A DNA stretch of 64,000 nt. Source: an uncultured Mesonia sp. Its GTDB lineage: Bacteria; Bacteroidota; Bacteroidia; Flavobacteriales; Flavobacteriaceae. Below the pieces are notes generated by a model, which was not told the DNA's origin, did not search any database, and saw nothing but the letters and a program-made list of their open reading frames with translations. Position 1 is the first letter of the stretch. Each line of letters begins with the position of its first letter. Both the position numbers and the translations under genes were made by a program. The stretch spans positions 124,001 to 188,000 of the forward strand of contig CANLVH010000005.1 of the NCBI GenBank assembly GCA_947494545.1, read 5' to 3'. Shown here piece after piece: positions 17,446-24,417 of the stretch.

Positions 17446-17466
17446 GTGACCCCGGCAGGATTCAAA
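17446..17466. repeat. Distal att site of the tRNA-Arg element
   Basis: Twenty-one bases identical to 30210-30230, beginning GTGACCCCGGCAGG. They correspond to the acceptor 3' strand and T arm of tRNA-Arg on the complementary strand. Only this fragment of the tRNA is present here, as expected for the far att copy left by a tyrosine integrase that targets the tRNA 3' end. Confidence 0.9.
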
Positions 17467-17596
17467 AAATATAATATGATTTAATTTTAAAATTAAAAAT
17501 AATATGTCTTAAATCTTGATATATAGGCATTCTTAAGTTTTATATTAAAAATTATTCACTAACATAATTAAATAAAATTAATATATATTTATATTT

Positions 17597-17620
17597 GGGC
17601 AACCCATTCGGCAACCCATA
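17597..17620 (+). promoter_or_regulatory. Left paired 12-mer, candidate integrase arm sites
   Basis: Two adjacent 12-mers, GGGCAACCCATT and CGGCAACCCATA, end 10 bases before the integrase ATG. A closely similar pair occurs in the same orientation at 30142-30165, inside the other end. Short direct repeats near both att sites are what tyrosine integrases bind with their N-terminal domain, so arm-type sites are the likeliest reading. Their position also lets the integrase repress its own promoter. Confidence 0.6.
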
Positions 17621-17630
17621 ATTTAAATAT

Positions 17631-18929
17631 ATGTCATCAATAAAATTCCAACTGAGACCAAATCCATCTGGCACCTGTAAAATCAGATTACATTTTAACT
17701 ACGGAAGAAAACAAGTTTATCGTTATTCTACAAAATACACTATCTCATCAGAAAAGCTTTGGGATAAGTCGAAACAACGAATGAAAATTACTAAAGATAA
17801 TATTAATGGAGAAGAAATAAATCTTGAACTCGACAAACTAGAAAGAGGTGCAGAAAACTTAATTAGGGAATACGAAAGAACTAATAAAAAATTAAACAGC
17901 TCAATAATTAAAAGAGACCTTAAAAAATTAAATGAAAATATTAAACTAGTAAATAAAAAAAAACAAGGTCTTATAGAGTATTTCAACTGGTTTTTAAAAT
18001 ATTATAGTAAAAACCCGCGACCCCGCACCCATAAGGCCTACAAAAAGGGTACTTTAAGAACAATAAGAAATTCTAAGGAAAAACTTGAACAATTTCAAAA
18101 CCAATATGGTTATTTAGAATTTGAATCCGTCACTCTAGATTTTCATAAAAATCTGCTGAATTTCCTCAATAAACAAAAATTGAGCGACAACTATAAAGGA
18201 ACTATTATTAAGAACCTTAAAACTGTGATGAATGATGCTTATGAGAGAGATTACCACAATAATTTGGATTTTAAAAAGTCTGGTTTTATTAAACCGAAAT
18301 CTGAAGCTTATAATATATATCTGAATCAAAAAGATATAAATAAAATAACCGCACTCGATTTAAAAGAAATTATTGATAATCCGAAAGAATACTATCCTAA
18401 AGGTGTTTCTATAGCCACATTAGATTTACTTAATAGAATACGTGATTTCTTCTTAATTGGCTGCCATACAGGTTTAAGAATTCAAGATATTTTATCTCTA
18501 ACTTCAAAAAATATTGAAATAGTAAAAAGCCAGAAAAAAACCTTTAAGATAATTAGTTTAATACCGGAAAAAGTGGACAAACCTGTAGAAATTCCAATCA
18601 AAAAACAACTTGAAGTTATACTGAATAAGTATAACGGTTATTTTCCTCGAAAGGTTTCTGATGTAAAAATCAACAAATACATTAAAATAATTTGTAAAGC
18701 TGCTGAATTAACAGAAATAGATAGCCACAAGAAAATTCCAAGATACCAGTTAATTTCAAGTCATACTGCACGAAGGAGTTTTTGCACCAATGCTTACAAA
18801 GAAGGAATGCACGTATTAGATATTATGTCGATTTCTGGTCATAGTTCGCCAGAAGTTTTTTTAAATTATATTAAAGCCACACCAAGAGATAGATTAAATC
18901 AAATTAAAAGCCACCCTTTCTTTCAATAA
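17631..18929 (+). CDS. int: Tyrosine recombinase/integrase
   Basis: This 432-residue integrase is of the Bacteroidota tyrosine-recombinase type. The N-terminal arm-binding domain (about 1-105) is followed by a SAM-like core-binding domain (about 110-215) and the catalytic domain. Catalytic residues are visible: R283 (HTGLRIQD), H378 and R381 (SHTARRS), H404 (SGHSS) and the nucleophile Y413 (FLNYI). It reads inward from the left att site and should drive integration at the 3' end of tRNA-Arg. The direct neighbour downstream starts about 80 bases later on the same strand. Confidence 0.95.
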   Translation: MSSIKFQLRPNPSGTCKIRLHFNYGRKQVYRYSTKYTISSEKLWDKSKQRMKITKDNINGEEINLELDKLERGAENLIREYERTNKKLNSSIIKRDLKKLNENIKLVNKKKQGLIEYFNWFLKYYSKNPRPRTHKAYKKGTLRTIRNSKEKLEQFQNQYGYLEFESVTLDFHKNLLNFLNKQKLSDNYKGTIIKNLKTVMNDAYERDYHNNLDFKKSGFIKPKSEAYNIYLNQKDINKITALDLKEIIDNPKEYYPKGVSIATLDLLNRIRDFFLIGCHTGLRIQDILSLTSKNIEIVKSQKKTFKIISLIPEKVDKPVEIPIKKQLEVILNKYNGYFPRKVSDVKINKYIKIICKAAELTEIDSHKKIPRYQLISSHTARRSFCTNAYKEGMHVLDIMSISGHSSPEVFLNYIKATPRDRLNQIKSHPFFQ

Positions 18930-19011
18930 GAATAAGAATTTAATTATGCAGAACTATACATTTTCATTAAAAATTATTAGCTTTATTGTCTATCCAATAA
19001 TCTAATAAGCA

Positions 19012-19968
19012 TTGAGTCAAACCGTAATATTTTACAACAATCAAATACATCAAATACTAGCGGATCAACCAGACAGAAATCAGGTTATAAAGCAGATTGA
19101 CAAAATTAACTCTTTGGAGCACAAGCAAAAAGTTATTCCCTACTATATCACATCGGAATGGGAATTTAATCTTTTCAAAAGATTTGTAAATCTTATTCAT
19201 AAAAATTGCTTAGAAACTTCAGAAGCCATTTTTTATATTGAGTTGCCTAAAAATTTGTATGATTGGATTAAAAAAAATTCATTTAAAGATTTATTGGCTC
19301 AAATTTCTGCTTATTTCGCATTTTGTGAAATGGTTTACGAAATCCGATATAATCGTAAATCGATATTAACAGATAATTTTTATCCTATCATTAAAAATAG
19401 TATTAAAAATAAAAAAGAAGAGATTGGCTCGACAAAAATTTCATTTACTGACCTAATTAGGTACAGAAATCTATATCGTAGATTTAGAATGAATTATTTG
19501 GATCGTGAAAGAAATATTCTAACATTTAAATATTGGAAATACTCAGAGATTTCCTATAACACTCTTCCCATACCCCCTTTTTTAACCAAAGACAGTAATT
19601 CTGAAAATTGGGTAATTGATAAGGATTTAATGAACTTTCAAATTACTACATATTTTACTAAAAAAGGTTACAAAACAATTACTAAAAATAGATTTAATGC
19701 ACCTGCTTTTGCAGAATATACTAATAAAAACTTAGAGAGATGGAAAGAAATTTATAAATATAACTTAGATCAAGAATCTAATATTTACGGTGATGACATT
19801 AAAATAATAAATGCTGTAAAACATATAAATTTCAAAGAAAGGTTAGAATGCCAACTTTGTCATAACGCTCTTGAATTTGAACGTCAAACCGATTTAAGAA
19901 TGAGTGAAAATCACACTCTATTATGCAATAATTGTTATTTAGAAGAATATTTTGAAAAAGAATTATAA
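19012..19968 (+). CDS. Unknown protein with C-terminal zinc-ribbon-like cysteines
   Basis: I do not recognise this 318-residue protein. It is Lys/Asn/Tyr-rich with no signal peptide or membrane segment. The C-terminus has a CxxC pair (CQLCH) and, 24 residues on, CNNC, which looks like a small zinc ribbon. A segment of basic and aromatic residues (RYRNLYRRFRMNYLDRERN) is near the middle. The only usable start is TTG at 19012, unusual for this phylum. It follows the integrase and overlaps the next gene by 17 bases, so the two are probably made together. Confidence 0.6.
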   Translation: MSQTVIFYNNQIHQILADQPDRNQVIKQIDKINSLEHKQKVIPYYITSEWEFNLFKRFVNLIHKNCLETSEAIFYIELPKNLYDWIKKNSFKDLLAQISAYFAFCEMVYEIRYNRKSILTDNFYPIIKNSIKNKKEEIGSTKISFTDLIRYRNLYRRFRMNYLDRERNILTFKYWKYSEISYNTLPIPPFLTKDSNSENWVIDKDLMNFQITTYFTKKGYKTITKNRFNAPAFAEYTNKNLERWKEIYKYNLDQESNIYGDDIKIINAVKHINFKERLECQLCHNALEFERQTDLRMSENHTLLCNNCYLEEYFEKEL

Positions 19969-20917
19969 AGAATTAAAACAGAAAATCTATAAAAATAGTA
20001 CCGATGAAATTTGGAACTATGTAAATAGATTGTTTGAAGTTAATCAAGGAAGCTTTTCTGACAAGATTAATAGGGAAGTAAAAAAAAAACCAAAATCTTA
20101 TTTACTTATTACCACCTATTTTCTAACACGGTTGGATATAAATTACCTCATAGATTCAAGAGAACGCGGAAAAATTGAAAGACTTATTGAACATTCAATT
20201 AGATCAAGCAATAAGAAAGAACTCGATTTATATAGTATTGAGCTTTCATTGAAATCGGAACAAATCATAAATAAATACGGTTGGACTGCATTTCATAAAT
20301 TTATGGTCGAACCAGATGCCAAAATTAATAATAGTCTACTTCTTATCGATTATTTCATCAACTCACTTAATTCGTATAAATATGAAAAATTCAAATGGGT
20401 TGTCGATAAACACGGTTTAAGCAGTTCCAGAAACTTTGGACGATATAATGAACCTCGCTTAGATAAGTTATTTAAGAATGAAACTAAAGATCTCTTAGAG
20501 CTTTTGAGTATCAATTTTCGACAGATTTTCATTGAAAAGTGTCAACGTGAGCTATATACTGAAAAACAACCAGAACCTAAGAATAAAGTCTTTTTTTCAG
20601 AGGATAGTCAGATGGCTTTTATTTTTAAGGAGAGAAAAAACATCAAAATTTTAAATGAATATTTATCTTTTAAAAATGCTTCTAAACAAACACCCAAACC
20701 AGCATTTTTTAATAGGTTATTATATATTTTAATTCATTCACAATTGAATGGAGAAAAGCTGATCCATATTTCTCAACCTCATAAACAAGATTACAAAAAA
20801 GAAATTAAACGAATCTTCGGAATAGATTTAAAATTGGATACAATTAATGTTAGTACTAATCTCGTAGACAAAGAATTTGAATATTTTAAAAAAATATTCG
20901 GACTCAAATTTAGCTGA
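19952..20917 (+). CDS. Unknown protein, coupled to the preceding gene
   Basis: This 321-residue soluble, mostly helical-looking protein has no motif I can name. The frame opens after a stop just upstream, so translation must begin at or after the TTG at 19952, inside the tail of the preceding gene (17-bp overlap). The overlap points to translational coupling and a joint role with the zinc-ribbon protein. Position between the integrase and the excisionase-like gene suggests a mobility or regulatory function rather than cargo, but this is inference. Confidence 0.55.
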   Translation: MKKNYKELKQKIYKNSTDEIWNYVNRLFEVNQGSFSDKINREVKKKPKSYLLITTYFLTRLDINYLIDSRERGKIERLIEHSIRSSNKKELDLYSIELSLKSEQIINKYGWTAFHKFMVEPDAKINNSLLLIDYFINSLNSYKYEKFKWVVDKHGLSSSRNFGRYNEPRLDKLFKNETKDLLELLSINFRQIFIEKCQRELYTEKQPEPKNKVFFSEDSQMAFIFKERKNIKILNEYLSFKNASKQTPKPAFFNRLLYILIHSQLNGEKLIHISQPHKQDYKKEIKRIFGIDLKLDTINVSTNLVDKEFEYFKKIFGLKFS

Positions 20918-20941
20918 TTTACAAATAGTTGCACTCCATTG

Positions 20942-20956
20942 TCGATTTTCAATCGA
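20942..20956. promoter_or_regulatory. TCGATT inverted repeat upstream of the HTH gene
   Basis: TCGATT-TTC-AATCGA lies 75-89 bases before the ATG of the HTH gene, with a further partial copy (CGATTTCCAATCA) alongside. It is a plausible operator for the HTH protein. The evidence is symmetry and position only. Confidence 0.35.
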
Positions 20957-21030
20957 TTTCCAATCATTTCAAACACTTTCCTCCATTTATACATTTGAAT
21001 CAAATTAAGTTAAACCATAAAACAATAATT

Positions 21031-21306
21031 ATGATTCAAAAGAAGATTCAGCTCATTGAGCTAAACCCAGAAGATTTAAAAAGCGAAATTGTTCAAGCGG
21101 TAAAAGCAGAACTCTATATTTTATTTAAAGAAAACAAGCCAAAACCTCCAACTGTTTGGTTAACTCGCAAAGAAGCCAGTCAAAAAATAGGGGTTTCTCT
21201 CGTCACATTACATAATTGGAATCTCTCCGGAGAATTAAAAGCTCATAAAATTGGAGGTAGTGTAAGGTATAAATTATCAGATATAAAAGAGAAGTTATCA
21301 AAATAA
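21031..21306 (+). CDS. Helix-turn-helix DNA-binding protein, excisionase/AlpA-like
   Basis: The start is the ATG at 21031 (91 residues, beginning MIQKKIQLIELNPEDL). The frame extends upstream to a TTG, but that part runs through non-coding-looking sequence with the inverted repeat. The C-terminal half is a MerR/excisionase-type winged HTH: WLTRKEASQKIGVSLVTLHNWNLSGELKAHKIGGSVRYKLSDIKEKL. Proteins of this kind direct excision of integrative elements or control their early genes. The acidic N-terminal part resembles those of other Bacteroidota mobile elements. Confidence 0.85.
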   Translation: MIQKKIQLIELNPEDLKSEIVQAVKAELYILFKENKPKPPTVWLTRKEASQKIGVSLVTLHNWNLSGELKAHKIGGSVRYKLSDIKEKLSK

Positions 21307-21350
21307 CAGATAAGCTAATTATATTAAACAGTTATAAGCGTCTAAATTTT

Positions 21351-21550
21351 GACGGTTTTACAGTAAACCGATTTAATAATCAAAAATACCTCAAAGTAAT
21401 TGCAGTACCTTGAAGTATTTACTCTTTTGACTGGATAAAATTCTCAAAGAATAACAAATATATAAAATAAACCGTTACGGTTCTGTTCAATTAAACCGTA
21501 ATAATTTCTTATCGGTTGCGTCACGGTTTATATGTCACGGTTTACCGATT
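21351..21550. repeat. Iteron-like ACGGTTTA repeats, candidate replication origin
   Basis: CGGTTTA or its complement occurs repeatedly in 200 bases: 21364-21370, 21468-21474, 21492-21498, 21524-21530 and 21538-21544, with weaker copies at 21352 and 21477. The last two are exact 11-mers, GTCACGGTTTA, 14 bases apart (21520-21530 and 21534-21544). They lie before, and run into, the small gene upstream of the helicase. Direct and inverted iterons next to a replication protein suggest an origin or a copy-number control site. Confidence 0.5.
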
Positions 21551-21927
21551 TATCCAACTTAAAGAGCTACATAACATCAGTAATTATGAAGCAAAGTCAA
21601 ACAGTTTATCCATTGTTCTACGGTTACATAGAGCAAATGGAGTTAATGCTCAATAAACAAATTTCAATCACTAATCGCGATAAGAAAGTAACATTATTGT
21701 GCTTTGACCTCCTTGGTCAAGTTGAAGCCTTAAAGACAGTTTTGGAAAAAAAATTAGTGATAACCAATGTGAACTTCCAAGAAATTGTAAGAAATCTTTA
21801 TAACCAAGATAAGGAAATTGAAGCGGTTCGATTGGATATTCTTATTAAGGAAAAACAATGTTACCAGAAAATTGCTTATCAAAAAATACCATTATTCAAA
21901 TTTAAAAATAATAAAAATGAAAAATAA
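21532..21927 (+). CDS. Unknown small protein upstream of the helicase
   Basis: This 131-residue soluble, helical, Lys-rich protein has no motif I recognise. The ATG at 21532 lies within the last iteron. The ATG at 21586 (113 residues, MKQSQTVYPLF) would leave the iteron outside the gene and is also plausible. The gene ends 11 bases inside the helicase gene, so the two are likely co-translated. A role alongside replication or mobilisation of the element is an inference from position. Confidence 0.6.
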   Translation: MSRFTDLSNLKSYITSVIMKQSQTVYPLFYGYIEQMELMLNKQISITNRDKKVTLLCFDLLGQVEALKTVLEKKLVITNVNFQEIVRNLYNQDKEIEAVRLDILIKEKQCYQKIAYQKIPLFKFKNNKNEK

Positions 21928-23122
21928 TATTCCTTATATACGTGTAAAAACCGATTACTATAAATTAGTAGAAGAGCCAAGTATTGACGGTACAAAAAAA
22001 AGAGTTATGCTAGATTGGAAAAAAGACACTATTAAAGACGATCACGGCAAAGAGTTCCTTAATAAGATTCCTAAATATGAAGATTTTGTAAATTATCCAG
22101 AACATATCAAGTATAAGCAAGAAATTGACGGTTTTTACAATAAATATAACCCTATAAACCATCAATTGAAAAAAGGACATTTTCCTACCACTGAAACGTT
22201 CTTAAAGCAAGTTTTTCAAGAACAGTATCTACTGGCTATAGATTATTTTTCAATAATTTGGCAACATCCAATACACATTTTGCCTATTTTATGTTTAATA
22301 AGTAGCGCGAGACAAACAGGCAAAACGACCTTTTTAAATTGGCTAAAAGACATTTTTCAAAACAACATGACGATTAACACCTCCGATGATTTTGAAAGTA
22401 GTTTCAATAGTGATTGGGCAGATAAGTTAATTATAGGCGTAGAAGAAGCCAAATTCGAAAAAAAGAATATCATTAATCTGATTAAAAATAATTCGACTGC
22501 AAAAAATGGCAAATTACACGGTAAAAATAAAAATAAAAAAGAAATTGAAACCTTCAATAAATTTGTAATGACCTCAAACCATGTAGATAATTTTATTGAA
22601 ATTGATCGTCAAGAAATCCGATTTTGGATTAGAGAATTAAACCCATTTTCTGTTAAAATAGAGAACCTAGAGAGTAAATTGAAAGAAGAAATTCCTTATT
22701 TCCTATGGTATATACAAAATAGAAAAATTAAAACATCTAGGACAAGCAGAATGTGGTTTTCTAATGAAAATATTCGTACCGAAGCTTTAGATCGAATTTC
22801 TAACAAAACAGCGATAAATGCCGAAAATGAATTAATAAATATTCTAATAGAACAAATACAGGATTTAGAATTAACCGAAATTAAATATACAAAAACTGAA
22901 ATTAAAGAATTGGTTCAAGCTCATTACAGAAATATAAAGCTAACCGACATTAGAAACATTTTAGAAATAAAATGGAAACTTAAGGCATCCCTATCTACAT
23001 CATATAAAGGGTATCAAAAAATTTATAATGAGTATTCTAAAGCTTATGAAATAGTTGAACATCCAAAAAAAGGTAGAGTTTATATTTTTACATTAGATTT
23101 TTTAAATGAAAAACTTTGTTGA
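21917..23122 (+). CDS. Phage/plasmid-type replicative helicase (primase-helicase family)
   Basis: I place the start at the ATG at 21917 (401 residues, beginning MKNNIPYIRVK), which follows an AAAATAATAAAA stretch; the frame opens further upstream inside the previous gene. The core is a P-loop NTPase: Walker A SARQTGKTT (about 130-138), Walker B LIIGVEEAK (about 171-179), and a sensor-like FVMTSNHVDNFIEI. This matches the helicase part of plasmid and phage primase-helicases (DUF5906/D5-like). The C-terminal third looks like a small winged-helix region. It probably lets the excised element replicate. No primase domain precedes it, so priming may come from the host. Confidence 0.8.
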   Translation: MKNNIPYIRVKTDYYKLVEEPSIDGTKKRVMLDWKKDTIKDDHGKEFLNKIPKYEDFVNYPEHIKYKQEIDGFYNKYNPINHQLKKGHFPTTETFLKQVFQEQYLLAIDYFSIIWQHPIHILPILCLISSARQTGKTTFLNWLKDIFQNNMTINTSDDFESSFNSDWADKLIIGVEEAKFEKKNIINLIKNNSTAKNGKLHGKNKNKKEIETFNKFVMTSNHVDNFIEIDRQEIRFWIRELNPFSVKIENLESKLKEEIPYFLWYIQNRKIKTSRTSRMWFSNENIRTEALDRISNKTAINAENELINILIEQIQDLELTEIKYTKTEIKELVQAHYRNIKLTDIRNILEIKWKLKASLSTSYKGYQKIYNEYSKAYEIVEHPKKGRVYIFTLDFLNEKLC

Positions 23123-23171
23123 ATTGTTGCGAAGTAAAACAAGCAGCTTTAAATCAACCTGTTAAATTAAA

Positions 23172-23218
23172 AAAAAGGTCAACATTTCTTTTCTACATTT
23201 TGAAATGTTGACCTTTTT
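23172..23218 (+). terminator. Strong terminator after the helicase gene
   Basis: AAAAAGGTCAACATTTC (23172-23188) pairs perfectly over 17 bp with 23202-23218 around a 13-base loop, and ends in a T run. It separates the mobility/replication genes from the defence cargo. The remaining bases to 23375 are A/T-rich and show nothing further. Confidence 0.9.
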
Positions 23219-23375
23219 AATTGCAATATATTTCTAATTATCAGCCAATTAATTTGATAAATCAACAAATCAACACAATTTACAAAGTTCAATATATAAT
23301 CCTACCGATGATGTTATTGAAGTGTTATAAATTATTAAAGTTCAAAGGAAATAGACACATTTAGAGATATTCTTG

Positions 23376-23383
23376 TATTTTTG
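23376..23383 (+). promoter_or_regulatory. -7 promoter element of the AAA ATPase gene
   Basis: TATTTTTG matches the Bacteroidota -7 consensus exactly and lies 14 bases before the ATG at 23398. I see no strong -33 TTTG. It implies the ATPase gene has its own promoter, independent of the genes before the terminator. Confidence 0.6.
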
Positions 23384-23397
23384 TAATAACTAACATT

Positions 23398-24417
23398 ATG
23401 GCACAGATTGATTACATACAGAAGATTGCTGAACACGGCTTAGACAATGATAAGGACAAACTCCTGAAGTCGCTTTACGAGCTAATTGATTATTATAAGA
23501 ATACCAAAAAAATCAATATGGCTATCCAATTACAAACAGCAATAAAGGATGCTAAACGCAAATCTGGTAATCTAACAAGAGTTGGTTCAGATCACTACTT
23601 CAATAAACAAAATGATCGCGAAATCGATAATTTGATTATTGATAAGATAAGATCTGAATATAAATTAGAAAACATTATTATTGAAAAGAATGTTCAAAAT
23701 GAGCTCACTCAATTTATAAAGGAAAATAGATCAATAGAATTACTTCAAAAATTCAATCTTCCAGTTTCAAATAAATTGTTACTTCACGGTCCTTCAGGCT
23801 GTGGAAAAACTTTAGCATCGTATGTCGTAGCAGGCGAATTAGCAAAGGAAATGTATGTCGTGAATTTGGGCGCCATTGTTTCCTCAAAACTTGGCGAGAC
23901 CAGTAAAAACATTACCAAGGTTTTTAAGAAAGCTTTTCACGAAAAATGTATAATCTTTATAGATGAGTTCGATTCTCTTGGCAAAATTAGAGATTATAAC
24001 CAAGATCATGGAGAGATGAAAAGAGTAGTTAATACTATTCTTCAACTTTTTGATTATCTTCCCGAAGAAGCAATCGTGATAGCTGCTACAAATCAAGAAA
24101 ACATGCTTGATGATGCAATTACTAGACGTTTTGATCTAAATCTGAAACTTACTATACCTAATAAAGAAAAAATTCAGTCCCTAATTGAACTCACATTAAA
24201 AAAAGGGAACTTTAATAAGCCTCATAAAAGACAATTAAATGATATTATCAATCAATGCCAGGGTTTGAGTTATTATAGCATTCAAAAAACATTGGTTAAT
24301 GCGATAAAAAGAACTCTTTTCGAAAATATTGAAAGCAAAAATTTACAAATGAAGGTTGATTTAAACATATGGTCAAAATTGATTAAATCCGAAAAAAAAG
24401 CATTGAAGAAAGATTAA
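23398..24417 (+). CDS. ietA: AAA ATPase of an IetAS-like defence pair
   Basis: This 339-residue protein has a helical N-terminal region (1-90) and a classical AAA domain: Walker A GPSGCGKT (131-138), Walker B CIIFIDEF (184-191), sensor 1 AATN (229-232) and the arginine finger pair RR (243-244). It is of the FtsH/Cdc48 type, but has no protease domain of its own. Next to it, tail to tail, lies a subtilisin-like protease gene. An AAA ATPase beside a subtilase is the composition of IetAS, described first as a plasmid toxin/antitoxin-like locus and later as an antiphage system. Family assignment is from motifs and neighbourhood. Confidence 0.8.
   Translation: MAQIDYIQKIAEHGLDNDKDKLLKSLYELIDYYKNTKKINMAIQLQTAIKDAKRKSGNLTRVGSDHYFNKQNDREIDNLIIDKIRSEYKLENIIIEKNVQNELTQFIKENRSIELLQKFNLPVSNKLLLHGPSGCGKTLASYVVAGELAKEMYVVNLGAIVSSKLGETSKNITKVFKKAFHEKCIIFIDEFDSLGKIRDYNQDHGEMKRVVNTILQLFDYLPEEAIVIAATNQENMLDDAITRRFDLNLKLTIPNKEKIQSLIELTLKKGNFNKPHKRQLNDIINQCQGLSYYSIQKTLVNAIKRTLFENIESKNLQMKVDLNIWSKLIKSEKKALKKD

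Noticed and set aside
18946-19005. 19-residue ORF between integrase and the next gene as a leader peptide
   Set aside because: No run of a single amino acid's codons, no hairpin terminator after it; likely chance.
19012-20917. RteC-type regulator among the unknown genes
   Set aside because: Size and Lys-rich composition are similar, but I cannot point to a shared motif.
20929-21030. TTG start for the HTH protein
   Set aside because: The extension crosses an inverted repeat and adds residues without family likeness; ATG at 21031 fits better.
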